A DNA stretch of 64,000 nt from Anas platyrhynchos (taxonomy: Eukaryota; Chordata; Aves; Anseriformes; Anatidae): the NCBI RefSeq assembly GCF_047663525.1, contig NC_092617.1:1355501-1419500 (forward strand), written 5' to 3'. Positions 1-14,377 of this stretch are shown here, in pieces (position 1 is the first letter of the stretch; each line of letters opens with the position of its first letter). A program made the translations under genes and the position numbers. The notes beneath the pieces are model-generated. The model worked only from the letters and a program-made list of their open reading frames with translations, was not told the DNA's origin and made no database searches.

Positions 1-3000
1 ATCCAAAAGTGCCCCCAAAGGAAGGCTTTGGGTACAACTGAACTCCCCAGGGGAGCCTTTACGCAGCCCCACATGCAACTGGACCCTCCGGGTTCGCTGT
101 TTCCGAACATCCCTAAACATAACACTATCCGGCATCGGAGACGAGTGAAAAATCAGGCCCCAGGAAATGCGTTGCGAGCCCTTTTCGTCTATCCAAAAGT
201 GCCCCCAAAGGAAGGCTTTGGGTACAAGTGAACTCCCCAGGGGAGCCTTTACGCAGCCCCACATGCAACTGGACCCTCCGGGTTCGCTGTTTCCGAGTAT
301 CCCTAAATATATCCCTAGCCGTCATGAGAGAAGACTGAAAAACCGGGCCCCAGAAAACGCGTTGCGAGCCCCTTTGGACCATCCAAAAGTGCCCCCAAAG
401 GAAGGCTTTGGGTACAAGTGAACTCCCCAGGGGAGCCTTTACGCAGCCCCACATGCAACTGGACCCTCTGGGTTCGCTTTTTCCGAGCATCACTAAACAT
501 AACACTAGCCGGCATCGGAGACGAGTGAAAAATCAGGCCCCAGAAAATGCGTTGCGAGCCCTTTTCGCCTATCCAAAAGTGCCCCCAAAGGAAGGCTTTG
601 GGTACAAGTGAACTCCCCAGGGGAGCCTTTACGCAGCCCCACATGCAACTGGACCCTCCGGGTTCGCTGTTCCTGAGCAAATCTAAACGTAGCCCTAGCC
701 GTCATAGGAGACGAGTGAAAAATGAGGCCCCAGGAAATGCGTTCCAAGCCCTTTTGGACCATCCAAAAGTGCCCCCAAAGAAAGGCTTTGGGTACAAGTG
801 AACTCCCCAGGGGAGCCTTTACGCAGCCCCACATGCAACTAGACCCTCCGGATTCGTTGTTCCTGAGCAAATCTAAACGTAGCCCTAGCCGTCATCGGAG
901 ACGACTGAAAAATCAGGCCCCAGGAAATGCGTTCCAAGTCCCTTTGGACCATGCAAAAGTGCCCCCAAAGGAAGGCTTTGGGTACAAGTGAGCTCCCCAG
1001 GGGAGCCTTTACGCAGCTCCACATGCAACTGGACCCTCCGGATTCGCTGTTTCCGAACATCCCTAAACATAACACTATCCGGCATCGGAGACGAGTGAAA
1101 AATCAGGCCCCAGGAAATGCATTGCGAGCCCTTTTCGCCTATCCAAAAGTGCCCCCAAAGGAAGACTTTGGGTACAAGTGAACTCCCCAGGGGAGCCTTT
1201 ACGCAGCCCCACATGCAACTGGACCCTCCGGGTTCGCTTTTTCTGAGCAACCCTAAATATATCCCTAGCCGACATGGGAGAAGGCTGAAAAACCGGGCCC
1301 CAGAAAACGCGTTGCAAGCCCCTTTGGACCATGCAAATGTGCCCCCAAAGGAAGGCTTTGGGTACAAGTGAACTCCCCAGGGGAGCCTTTACGCAGCCCC
1401 ACATGCAACTGGACCCTCCGGGTTCGCTGTTCCTGAGCAAACCTAAACGTAGCCCTAGCCGTCATCGGAGAGTAGTGAAAAATCAGGCCCCAGGAAATGC
1501 GTTGCGAGCCCCTTTGGACAATCCAAAAGTGTCACCAAAGGAAGGCTTTGGGTACAAGTGAACTCCCCAGGGGAGCCTTTACGCAGCCCCACATGCAACT
1601 GGACCCTCCGGGTTCGCTGTTTCCGAACATCCCTAAACATAACACTAGCCGGCATCGAAGACGACTGAAAAATCAGGCCCCAGGAAATGCGTTGCGAGCC
1701 CTTTTCGCCCATCCAAAAGTGCCCCCAAAGGAAGGCTTTGGGTACAAGTGAACTCCCCAGGGGAGCCTTTACGCAGCCCCACATGCAACTGGACCCTCCG
1801 GGTTCGCTGTTTCCGAACATCCCTAAACATAACACTAGCCGGCATCGGAGACGAGTGAAAAATCAGGCCCCAGGAAAGGCGTTGCGAGCCCCTTTGGAGC
1901 ATCCAAAAGTGCCCCAAAAGGAAGGCTTTGGGTACAAGAGAACTCCCCAGGGGAGCCTGTACGCAGCCCCACATGCAACTGGACCCTCCGGGTTCGCTTT
2001 TTCTGAGCAACCCTAAATATATCCCTAGCCGACATGGGAGAAGGCTGAAATCCGGGCCCCAGAAAACGCATTGCAAGCCCCTTTGGACCATGCAAAAGTG
2101 CCCCCAAAGGAAGGCTTTGGGTACAAGAGAACTCCCCAGGGGAGCCTTTACGCAGCCCCACATGCAACTGGACCCTCCGGGTTTGCTGTTCCTGAGCAAA
2201 TCTAAACGTAGCCCTAGCCGTCATCGGAGAGTAGTGAAAAATCAGGCCCCAGGAAATGCGTTCCAAGCCCCTTTGGACCATCCAAAAGTGCCCCCAAAGG
2301 AAGGCTTTGGGTACAACTGAACTCCCCAGGGGAGCCTTTACGCAGCCCCACATGCAACTGGACCCTCCGGGTTCGCTGTTTCCGAACATCCCTAAACATA
2401 ACACTAGCCGGCATCGGAGACGAGTGAAAAATCAGGCCCCAGGAAATGCGTTGCGAGCCCTTTTCGTCTATCCAAAAGTGCCCCCAAAGGAAGGCTTTGG
2501 GTACAAGTGAACTCCCCAGGGGAGCCTTTACGCAGCCCCACATGCAACTGGACCCTCTGGGTTCGTTGTTTCCTAGGATCCCTAAACATATCCCTAGCCA
2601 GCATGGGAGAAGACTGAAAAACCGGGCCCCAGAAAACGCATTGCAAGCCCCTTTGGACCATGCAAAAGTGCCCCCAAAGGAAGGCTTTGGGTACAAGTGA
2701 ACTCCCCAGGGGAGCCTTTACGCAGCCCCACATGCAACTGGACCCTCCGGGTTCGCTGTTTCCGAGTATCCCTAAATATATCCCTAGCCGTCATGAGAGA
2801 AGACTGAAAAACCGGGCCCCAGAAAACGCGTTGCGAGCCCCTTTGGACCATCCAAAAGTGCCCCCAAAGGAAGGCTTTGGGTACAAGTGAACTCCCCAGG
2901 GGAGCCTTTACGCAGCCCCACATGCAACTGGACCCTCTGGGTTCGCTTTTTCCGAGCATCACTAAACATAACACTAGCCGGCATCGGAGACGAGTGAAAA

Positions 3001-5060
3001 ATCAGGCCCCAGAAAATGCGTTGCGAGCCCTTTTCGCCTATCCAAAAGTGCCCCCAAAGGAAGGCTTTGGGTACAAGTGAACTCCCCAGGGGAGCCTTTA
3101 CGCAGCCCCACATGCAACTGGACCCTCCGGGTTCGCTGTTCCTGAGCAAATCTAAACGTAGCCCTAGCCGTCATAGGAGACGAGTGAAAAATGAGGCCCC
3201 AGGAAATGCGTTCCAAGCCCTTTTGGACCATCCAAAAGTGCCCCCAAAGAAAGGCTTTGGGTACAAGTGAACTCCCCAGGGGAGCCTTTACGCAGCCCCA
3301 CATGCAACTAGACCCTCCGGATTCGCTGTTCCTGAGCAAATCTAAACGTAGCCCTAGCCGTCATCGGAGACGACTGAAAAATCAGGCCCCAGGAAATGCG
3401 TTCCAAGTCCCTTTGGACCATGCAAAAGTGCCCCCAAAGGAAGGCTTTGGGTACAAGTGAGCTCCCCAGGGGAGCCTTTACGCAGCTCCACATGCAACTG
3501 GACCCTCCGGATTCGCTGTTTCCGAACATCCCTAAACATAACACTATCCGGCATCGGAGACGAGTGAAAAATCAGGCCCCAGGAAATGCATTGCGAGCCC
3601 TTTTCGCCTATCCAAAAGTGCCCCCAAAGGAAGACTTTGGGTACAAGTGAACTCCCCAGGGGAGCCTTTACGCAGCCCCACATGCAACTGGACCCTCCGG
3701 GTTCGCTTTTTCTGAGCAACCCTAAATATATCCCTAGCCGACATGGGAGAAGGCTGAAAAACCGGGCCCCAGAAAACGCGTTGCAAGCCCCTTTGGACCA
3801 TGCAAATGTGCCCCCAAAGGAAGGCTTTGGGTACAAGTGAACTCCCCAGGGGAGCCTTTACGCAGCCCCACATGCAACTGGACCCTCCGGGTTCGCTGTT
3901 CCTGAGCAAACCTAAACGTAGCCCTAGCCGTCATCGGAGAGTAGTGAAAAATCAGGCCCCAGGAAATGCGTTGCGAGCCCCTTTGGACAATCCAAAAGTG
4001 TCACCAAAGGAAGGCTTTGGGTACAAGTGAACTCCCCAGGGGAGCCTTTACGCAGCCCCACATGCAACTGGACCCTCCGGGTTCGCTGTTTCCGAACATC
4101 CCTAAACATAACACTAGCCGGCATCGAAGACGACTGAAAAATCAGGCCCCAGGAAATGCGTTGCGAGCCCTTTTCGCCCATCCAAAAGTGCCCCCAAAGG
4201 AAGGCTTTGGGTACAAGTGAACTCCCCAGGGGAGCCTTTACGCAGCCCCACATGCAACTGGACCCTCCGGGTTCGCTGTTTCCGAACATCCCTAAACATA
4301 ACACTAGCCGGCATCGGAGACGAGTGAAAAATCAGGCCCCAGGAAAGGCGTTGCGAGCCCCTTTGGAGCATCCAAAAGTGCCCCAAAAGGAAGGCTTTGG
4401 GTACAAGAGAACTCCCCAGGGGAGCCTGTACGCAGCCCCACATGCAACTGGACCCTCCGGGTTCGCTTTTTCTGAGCAACCCTAAATATATCCCTAGCCG
4501 ACATGGGAGAAGGCTGAAATCCGGGCCCCAGAAAACGCATTGCAAGCCCCTTTGGACCATGCAAAAGTGCCCCCAAAGGAAGGCTTTGGGTACAAGAGAA
4601 CTCCCCAGGGGAGCCTTTACGCAGCCCCACATGCAACTGGACCCTCCGGGTTCGCTGTTCCTGAGCAAATCTAAACGTAGCCCTAGCCGTCATCGGAGAT
4701 GAGTGAAAAATCAGGCCCCAGGAAATGCGTTCCAAGCCCCTTTGGACCATCCAAAAGTGCCCCCAAAGGAAGGCTTTGGGTACAACTGAACTCCCCAGGG
4801 GAGCCTTTACGCAGCCCCACATGCAACTGGACCCTCCGGGTTCGCTGTTTCCGAACATCCCTAAACATAACACTAGCCGGCATCGGAGACGAGTGAAAAA
4901 TCAGGCCCCAGGAAATGCGTTGCGAGCCCTTTTCGTCTATCCAAAAGTGCCCCCAAAGGAAGGCTTTGGGTACAAGTGAACTCCCCAGGGGAGCCTTTAC
5001 GCAGCCCCACATGCAACTGGACCCTCCGGGTTCGCTGTTTCCGAGCATCCCTAAATATAT
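1..5060. repeat. Higher-order repeat of 13 satellite monomers (2469 bp)
   Basis: Bases 1-2469 recur at 2470-4938 almost without change; I noticed only isolated differences (for example near 854 versus 3323 and 2232 versus 4701). The period is 2469 rather than 2470 because one monomer lacks a base (ATCCGGGCC near 2050 and 4519). A third partial copy continues after 4939, but one monomer (the type around 2550-2700) is missing, so the offset shortens by about 190. The near identity implies recent unequal exchange or amplification, or an assembly duplication. Confidence 0.9.
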
Positions 5061-8000
5061 CCCTAGCCGTCATGAGAGAAGACTGAAAAACCAGGCCCCA
5101 GAAAACGCGTTGCGAGCCCCTTTGGACCATCCAAAAGTGCCCCCAAAGGAAGGCTTTGGGTACAAGTGAACTCCCCAGGGGAGCCTTTACGCAGCCCCAC
5201 ATGCAACTGGACCCTCTGGGTTCGCTTTTTCCGAGCATCACTAAAGATAACACTAGCCGGCATCGGAGACGAGTGAAAAATCAGGCCCCAGGAAATGCGT
5301 TCCGAGCCCTTTTCGGCAATCCAAAAGTGCCCCCAAAGGAAGGCTTTGGGTACAAGAGAACTCCCCAGGGGAGCCTTTACGCAGCCCCATATGAAACTGG
5401 ACCCTCCGGGTTCGCTGTTTCCGAGCAACCCTAAACATAGCCCTTTCCGTCATCGGAGACGAGTGAAAAATCAGGCCCCAGGAAACGCGTTGGGAGCCTT
5501 TTTCGCCAATCCAACAGTGCCCCCAAAGGAAAGCTTTGGGTACAAGAGAACTCCCCAGGGGAGCCTTTACGCAGCCCCACATGCAACTGGACCCTCCGGG
5601 TTCGCTGTTTCCGAGCATCCCTAAACATAGCCCTTTCCGTCATCGGAGACGACTGAAAATTCAGGCCCCAGGAAACGCGTTCCGAGCCCCTTTGGACCAT
5701 CCAAAAGTGCCCTCAAATGAAGGCTTTGGGTACAAGTGAACTCCCCAGGGGAGCCTTTACGCAGCCACACATGCAACTGGACCCTCCTGGTTCGCTGTTT
5801 CCGAGCTTCCCTAAACATAGCACTAGCCGGCATCGAAGACGACTGAAAAATCAGGCCCCAGGAAATGCATTCCGAGGCCCTTTGGACCATCCAAAAGTGC
5901 CCCCAAAGGAAGACTTTGGGTACAAGTGAACTCCCCAGGGGAGCCTTTACGCAGCCCCACATGCAACTGGACCCTCCGGGTTCGCTGTTTCCGAGCATCC
6001 CTAAACATAGCCCTAGCCGGCATCGAAGACGACTGAAAAATCAGGCCCCAGAAAACGTGTTGCGAGACACATTCGCCCATCCAAAAGTGCCCCCAAAGAA
6101 AGGCTTTGTGTACAAGTGTACTCCCCAGGGGAGCTTTAAGCTGCCCCACATGCAACTGGACACTCCGGGTTCGCTATTCCTGAGCAAACCTAAACATAGC
6201 ACTAGCCGTCATCGGAGATGAGTGAAAAATCAGGCCCCAGGAAATGCGTTGCGAGCCCCTTTGGACTATCCAAAAGTGCCCCCAAAGGAAGGCTTTGGGT
6301 ACAAGAGAACTCCCCAGTGGAGCCTTTACGCAGCCCCACATGCAACTGGACCCTCCGGGTTCGCTGTTTCCGAGCAAACCTAAAAGTAGCCATAGCCGAA
6401 ATCGAAGACTACGTAAAAACAGGCCCCAGGAAATGCGTTGCAAGCCCCTTAGACCATCGAAAACAGCCTCCAAAAGAAGGCTTTGGGTACAAGTGAACTC
6501 CCCAGGGGAGCCTTTACGCAGCCCCACATGCAACTGGACCCTCCGGGTTCGCTGTTTCCGAGCATCCCTAAACATATCCCTAGCCGTCATCGGAGACGAC
6601 TGAAAAATCAGGCCCCAAGAAACACATTGCGAGCCCCTTTCGCCAATCCAAAAGTGCCCCCAAAGGAAGGCTTTTGGTATATCTGAAGTTCACAGGGGAG
6701 CCTTTACGCAGTCCCACATGCAACTGGACACTCTGGATTCGCTGTTTCCGAGTATCCCTATACATAGCCCTAGCCGGCATCACAGTCAACTGAAAAATCA
6801 GGCCCCAGGAAATGCGTTGCGACCCACTTTCGCGAATCCAAAAGTGCCCCCAAAGGAAGGCTTTGGGTACATCTGAACTTCCCAGGGGAGCCTTTACGCA
6901 GCCCCACATGCAACTGGACCCTCCGGGTTCGCTGTTCCTGAGCAAACCTAAACGTAGCCCAAGCCGGCATTGAAGACGACTGATAAATAAGGCCCCAGGA
7001 TATGTATTCCGAGCCCTTTTCGCCCATCCAAAAGTGCCCCCAAAGGAAGGCTTTGGGTACAAGAGAACCCCCCAGGGGAGCTTTAAGCTGCCCCACATGC
7101 AACTGGACCCTCCGGGTTCGCTGTTCCTGAGCAAAGCTAAACGTAGCCCTAGCCGTCATTGGAGACGAGTGAAAAATCTGGCCCCAGGAAATGCGTTCCG
7201 AGGCCCTTTGGCCCATAAAAAAGTGCCCCCAAAGGAAGGCTTTGGGTACAAGAGAACTACCCAGGGGAGCCTTTACGCAGCCCCATATGCAACTGGACCC
7301 TCCGGGTTCGCTGTTTATGAGCAAAGCTAACGTAGCCCTAGCCGTCATTGGAGACGAGTGAAAAATCAGGCCCCAGGAAATGCATTGCGAGTCCCTTTAG
7401 ACCATCGAAACCAGCCCCCAAAGGAAGGCTTTGGGTACAAGAGAACTCCCCAGGGGAGCCTTTACGCAGCCCCACATGCAACTGGACCCTCCGGGTTCGC
7501 TGTTTCCGAGCATCCCTAAACATAACCCTAGCCGGCATCGGAGACGAGTGAAAAATCAGGCCCCAGGAAACGCGTTGCGAGACCCTTTCACCCATCCAAA
7601 AGTGCCCCCAAACGAAGGCTTTGGGTAGAAGAGAACCCCCCAGGGGAGCCTTTACGCAGCCCCACATGCAGCTGGACCCTCTGGATTCGCTGTTTCCGAG
7701 CATCCCTAAACATAGCCCAAGTCGGCATTGAAGACGATTGAAAAATCAGGCCCCAGGAAATGCGTTGCGAGCCCTTTTCGCCCATCCAAAAGTGCCCCCA
7801 AAGGAAGGCTTTGGTTACAACAGAACTCCCAAGGGGAGCCTTTACGCAGCCCCACGTGCAACTGGACCCTCCGGGTTCGCTGTTTATGAGCAAACCTAAA
7901 CGTTGCCCTAGCCGTCATTGGAGACGACTGAAAAATCAGGCCCCAGGAAATACATTGCGAGCCCCTTTAGACCATCGAAAAGTGCCCCCAAAGGAAGGCT

Positions 8001-11000
8001 TTGGGTACAAGTGAACTTCCCAGGGGAGCCTTTACGCAGCCCCACATGCAACTGGACCCTCCCAGTTCGCTGTTTCCAAGCATCCCTAAACATACCACTA
8101 GCCGGCATGGAAGACGAGTGAAAAATCAGGCCCCAGGAAACGCGTTGCAAGCCCCTTTGGACCATCCAAAAGTGTCACCAAAGGAAGGCTTTGGGTACAA
8201 GAGAACTCCCCAGGGGAGCCTTTACGCAGCCCCACATGCAACTGGACCCTCTGGATTCGCTGTTTCCGAGCACCCCTAAACATAGCCCTAGCCGGCATCA
8301 CAGACAACTGAAAAATCATGCTCCAGGAAACGCGTTCCGAGCCCTTTTCACCCATCCAAAAGTGCCCCCAAAGGAAGGCTTTGGGTACAAGAGAACTCCC
8401 AAGGGGAGCCTTTACGCAGCCCCACATGCAACTGGACCTCCGGGTTCGCTGTTCCTGAGCAAACCTAAACGTAGCCCTAGCCGTCATTGGAGACGAGTGA
8501 AAAATCAGGCCCCAGGAAATGCGTTCCGAGGCCCTTTGGCCCATAAAAAAGTGCCCCCAAAGGAAGGCTTTGGGTACAAGTGAACTCCCCAGGGGAGCCT
8601 TTACGCAGCCCCATATGCAACTGGACCCTCCGGGTTCGCTGTTCCTGAGCAACCCTAAACATAGCCCTAGCCGGCATCGAATACGACTGAAAAATCAGGC
8701 CCCAGGAAACGCGTTGCGAGACCCTTTCGCCCATCCAAAAGTGCCCCCAAAGGAAGGCTTTGGGTACAAGAGAACTCCCCAGGGGAGCCTTTACGCAGCC
8801 CCATATGCAACTGGACCCTCCGGGTTCGCTGTTTATGAGCAAAGCTAAACGTAGCCCTAGCCATCATTGGAGACGAGTGAAAAATCAGGCCCCAGGAAAT
8901 GCGTTCCGAGGCCATTTGGACCATCCAAAAGTGCCCCCAAAGAAAGACTTTGGGTGTAAGAGAACTCCCCAGGGGAGCCTTTACGCAGCCCCACATGCAA
9001 CTGGACACTCTGGATTCGCTGTTTCCGAGCATCACTAAACATAGCCCTATCCGACATCACAGACAACTGAAAAATCAGGCCCCAGGAAATGCATTCCGAG
9101 CCCTTTTCGCCCATCCAAAAGTGCCCCCAAAGGAAGGCTTTGGTTACAAGAGAACTCCCAAGGGGAGCCTTTACGCAGCCCCACATGCAACTGGACCCTC
9201 CGGGTTCCCTGTTCCTGAGCAAACCTAAACGTAGCCCAAGCCGGCATTGAAGAAGATTGAAAAATCAGGCCCCAGGATATGCGTTCCGAGCCCTTTTCTC
9301 CAATCCAAAAGTTCCCCCAAAGCAAGGCTTTGGGTACAAGAGAACCCCCCAGGGGAGCTTTAAGCTGCCCCACATGCAACTGGACCCTCCGGGTTCGCTG
9401 TTCCTGAGCAAACCTATACGTAGCCCTAGCGGTCATCGGAGACGAGTGAAAAATCAGGCCCCAGGAAATGCGTTGCGAGACCCTTTCGCCCATCCAAAAG
9501 TGCCCCCAAAGGAAGGCTTTGGGTAGAAGAGAACCCCCCAGGGGAGCCTTTACGCAGCCCCACATGCAACTGGACCCTCTGGATTCGCTGTTTCCGAGCA
9601 CCCCTAAACATAGCCCTAGCCGGCATCACAGACAACTGAAAAATCAGGCCCCAGGAAATGCGTTGCGAGCCCTTTTCGCCCATCCAAAAGTGCCCCCAAA
9701 GGAAGGCTTTGGTTACAAGAGAACTCCCCAGGGGAGTCTTTACGCAGCCCCACATGCAACTGGACCCTCCGGGTTTGCTGTTTATGAGCAAACCTATACG
9801 TTGCCCTAGCCGTCATTGGAGACGACTGAAAAATCAGGCCCCAGGAAATGTGTTCCGAGGCCCTTTGGACCATCCAAAAGTGCCCCCAAAGGAAGACTTT
9901 GGGTACAAGAGAACTCCCCAGGGGAGCCTTTACGCAGCCCCACATGCAACTGGACCCTCCGGGTTCGCTGTTTATGAGCAAACCTAAACGTTGCCCTATC
10001 CGTCATTGGAGACGACTGAAAAATCAGGCCCCAGGAAATGTGTTCCGAGGCCCTTTGGACCATCCAAAAGTGCCCCCAAAGGAAGGCTTTGGGTACAAGT
10101 GAACTCCCCAGGGGAGCCTTTACGCAGCCCCACATGCAACTGGACCCTCCGGGTTCGCTGTTTCCGAGCATCCCTAAACATATCCCTAGCCGTCATTGGA
10201 GACGAGTGAAAAATCAGGCCCCAGGAAATGCGTTTCGAGCCCTTTTCGCCCATCCAAAAGTGCCCCCAAAGGAAGGCTTTGGGTACAAGAGAACTCCCCA
10301 GGGGAGCCTTTACGCAGCCCCTTATACAACTGGACCCTCCGGGTTCGCTGTTCCTGAGCAAACCTAAACGTAGCCCTAGCCGGCATCGAATACGACTGAA
10401 AAATCAGGCCCCAGGAAACGCGTTCAGAGCCATTTTGGCCCATCCAAACTGGCCCCAAAGGAAGGCTTTGGGTACAAGAGAACTCCCCAGGGGAGCCTTT
10501 ACGCAGCCCCACATGCAACTGGACCCTCCGGGTTCGCTGTTTCCGAGCATCCCTAAACATAGCCCTAGCCGGCATCGAAGACGACTGAAAAATCAGGCCC
10601 CAGGAAACGCGTTACGAGCCCTTTTCGCCCATCCAAACTGCCCCCAAAGGAAGGCTTTGGGTACAAGTGAACTCCCCAGGGGAGTCTTTACGCAGCCCCA
10701 CATGCAACTGGACCGTCCGGGTTCGCTGTTTCCGAGCATCCCTAAACATAGCCCTAGCCGGCATCGGAGACGAGTGAAAAATCAGGCCCCAGGAAACGCG
10801 TTCCGAGCCCTTTTCGCCAATCCAAAACTGCTCCCAAAGGAAGGCTTTGGGTACAAGTGAACTCCCCAGGGGAGCCTTTACGAAGCCCCACATGCAACTC
10901 GACCCTCCGGGTTCGCTGTTTCCGAGCAACCCTAAACATAGCCCTAGCCGGCATCGAAGACGACTGAAAAATCAGGCCCCAGGAAATGCGTTGCGAGCCC

Positions 11001-14000
11001 TTTTCGCCAATCCAAAAGTGCCCCCAAAGGAAGGCTTTGGGTACAAGTGAACTCCCAAGGGGAGCCTTTACGCAGCCCCACATGCAACTGGACCCTCCAG
11101 GTTCGCTGTTCTCGAGCAAACCTAAACGTTGCCCTAGCCGTCATCGGAGACGAGTGAAAAATCAAGCCCCAGGAAATGCGTTCCAAGCCCTTTTCGCCCA
11201 TCCAAAAGTGCCCCCAATGGAAGGCTTTGGGTACAAGAGAACTCCCCAGGGGAGCCTTTACGCAGCCCCACATGCAACTGGACCCTCCGGGTTCGCTGTT
11301 TCCGAGCATCACTAAACATAGCCCTAGCCGGCATCGAAGACGACTGAAAAATCAGGCTCCAGGATATGCGTTCCGAGCCCTTTTCGCCCATCCAAACTGT
11401 CCCCAAAGGAAGGCTTTGGGTACAAGTGAACTCCCCAGGGGAGCCTTTACGCATCCTCACATGCAACTGGACCCTCCGGGTTCGCTGTTTACGAGCAACC
11501 CTATATATATCCCTAGCCGGCATGGGAGAAGACTCAAAAACCGGGCCTCAGAAAACGCGTTGCAAACCCCTTTGGACCATCCAAAAGTGCCCCCAAAGGA
11601 AGGCTTTGGGTACAAGTGAACTCCCATGGTAGCCTTTACGCAGCCCCATATGCAACTGGACCCTCCGGGTTCACTGTTCCTGAGCAAACCTAAACGTAGC
11701 CCTAGCCGGCATCGAATACGACTGAAAAATCAGGCCCCAGGAAATACATTGCGAGCCCCTTTAGACCATCGAAAAGTGCCCCCAAAGGAAGGCTTTGGGT
11801 ACAAGTGAACTCCCCAGGGGAGCCTTTACGCAGCCCCACATGCGACTGTACCCTCCGGGTTCGCTGTTTCCGAGCATCCCTAAACATACCACTAGCCGGC
11901 ATCGAAGACGACTGAAAAATCAGGCCCCAGGAAATGCGTTGCGAGCCCCTTTGGACCATCCAAAAGTGCCCCCAAAGGAAGGCTTTTGGTACATCTGAAG
12001 TTCCCAGGGGAGCCTTTACGCAGCCCCACATGCAACTGGACCCTCTGGATTCGCTGTTTCCGAGTATCCCTAAACATAGCCCGAGCCGTCATCGGATACG
12101 AGTGAAAAATCAGGCCCCAAAAAACACATTGCGAGCCCCTTTCGCCAATCCAAAAGTGCCCCCAAAGGAAGGCTTTGGGTACAAGTGAACTCCCCAGGGG
12201 AGCCTTTACGCAGCCCCACATGCAACTGGACACTCTGGATTCGCTGTTTCTGAGTATCCCTAAACATAGCCCTAGCCGGCATCACAGTCAACTGAAAAAT
12301 CAGGCCCCAGGAAATGCGTTGCGACCCACTTTCGCGAATCCAAAAGTGCCCCCAAAGGAAGGCTTTGGGTACAAGAAAACTCCCCAGGGGAGCCTTTACG
12401 CAGCCCCACATGCAACTGGACCCTCCGGGTTCGCTGTTTCCAAGCATCCCTAAACATAGCCCTAGCCGTCATCGGAGACGAGTGAAAAATCAGGCCCCAG
12501 GAAACGCGTTGCGAGACCCTTTCGCCCATCCAAAAGTGCCCCCAAAGGAAGGCTTTGGGTACAAGAGAACTCCCAAGGGGAGCCTTTACGCAGCCCCACG
12601 TGCAACTGAACCCTCCGGGTTCGGTGTTCCTGAACAAACCTAAACGTAGCCCTAGCCGTCATCGAATACGACTGAAAAATCAGGCCCCAGGAAACGCGTT
12701 GCGAGACCCTTTCGCCCATCCAAAAGTGCCCCCAAAGGAAGACTTTGGGTACAAGAGAACTCCCCAGGGGAGCCTTTACGCAGCCCCACATGCAACTGGA
12801 CACTCTGGATTCGCTGTTTCCGAGCATCCCTAAACATAGCCCAAGCCGGCATTGAAGACGACTGAAAAATCAGGCCCCAGGAAATACGTTGCGAGCCCTT
12901 TTCGCCCATCCAAAAGTGCCCCCAAAGGAAGGCTTTGGGTACAAGAGAACTCCCAAGGGGAGCCTTTACGCAGCCCCACATGCAACTGGACCCTCCGGGT
13001 TCACTGTTCCTGAGCAAACCTAAACCTAGCCCTAGCCGTCATCGGAGACGAGTGAAAAATCAGGCCCCAGGAAATGCGTTCCGAGCCCTTTTCGCCCATC
13101 CAAAAGTGCCCCCAAAGGAAGGCTTTGGTTACAAGAGAACTCCCAAGGGGAGCCTTTACGCAGCCCCACATGCAACTGGACCCTCCGGGTTCCCTGTTCC
13201 TGAGCAAACCTAAACGTAGCCCAAGCCAGCATTGAAGAAGACTGAAAAATCAGGCCCCAGGATATGCGTTCCGAGCCCTTTTCGCCAATCCAAAAGTTCC
13301 CCCAAAGCAAGGCTTTGGGTACAAGAGAACCCCCCAGGGGAGCTTTAAGCTCCCCCACATGCAACTGGACCCTCCGGGTTCGCTGTTCCTGAGCAAACCT
13401 ATACGTAGCCCTAGCGGTCATCGGAGACGAGTGAAAAATCAGGCCCCAGGAAATGCGTTCCAAGCCCCTTTGGACCATGCAAAAGTGCCCCCAAAGGAAG
13501 GCTTTGGGTAGAAGAGAACCCCCCAGGGGAGCCTTTACGCAGCCCCACATGCAACTGGACCCTCTGGATTCGCTGTTTCCGAGCACCCCTAAACATAGCC
13601 CTAGCCGGCATCACAGACAACTGAAAAATCAGGCCCCAGGAAATGCGTTCCGAGCCCTTTTCGCCCATCCAAAAGTGCCCCCAAAGGAAGGCTTTGGTTA
13701 CAAGAGAACTCCCAAGGATGCCTTTACGCAGCCCCACATGCAACTGGACCCTCCGGGTTCGCTGTTTATGAGCAAACCTAAACGTTGCCCTAGCCGTCAT
13801 TGGAGACGACTGAAAAATCAGGCCCCAGGAAATGTGTTCCGAGGCCCTTTGGACCATCCAAAAGTGCCCCCAAAGGAAGACTTTGGGTATAAGAGAACTC
13901 CCCAGGGGAGCCTTTACGCAGCCCCACATGCAACTGGACCCTCCGGGTTCGCTCTTTCCGAGCATCCCTAAACATAGCCCTAGCCGGCATCGAAGACGAC

Positions 14001-14377
14001 TGAAAAATCAGGCCCCAGGAAATGCGTTGCGAGCCCTTTTCTCCTATCCAAAATTGCCCCCAAAGGAAGGCTTTGGGTACACTTGAAGTTCCCAGGGGAG
14101 CCTTTACGCAGCCCCACATGCAACTGGACCCTCCGGGTTCGCTGTTTCCGAGCATCCCTAAACATAGCCCTAGTCGGCATCGAAGACGACTGAAAACTCA
14201 GGCCCCAGGAAATGCGTTACGAGCCCTTTTGGCCCATCCAAATGTGCCCCCAAAGGAAGGCTTTCAGTACAAGTGAACTCCCCAGGGGAGCCTTTACGCA
14301 GCCCCACATGCAACTGGACCCTCCGGGTTCGCTGTTCCTGAGCAAACCTGAACGTAGCCCTAGCCGTCATTGGAGAC
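1..14377. repeat. ~190-bp satellite array, left block
   Basis: About 75 head-to-tail monomers of roughly 190 bp. Each holds the recurring blocks ACTCCCCAGGGGAGCC, CACATGCAACTGGACC and AAAATCAGGCCCCAGG. Most monomers carry one GGCC (HaeIII) site, so HaeIII should give a 190-bp ladder. Monomers differ by point changes and by a few subfamily markers, such as a variant with GGGGAGCTTTAAGCT in place of the usual CCTTTACGCAG region near 6131, 7077, 9355 and 13339. ORFs of 60-210 codons occur on both strands because the unit has few stops. 190 is not a multiple of three and the frames shift from unit to unit, so I do not read them as genes. A centromeric or pericentromeric satellite is the most likely identity (inference). 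Confidence 0.97.
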
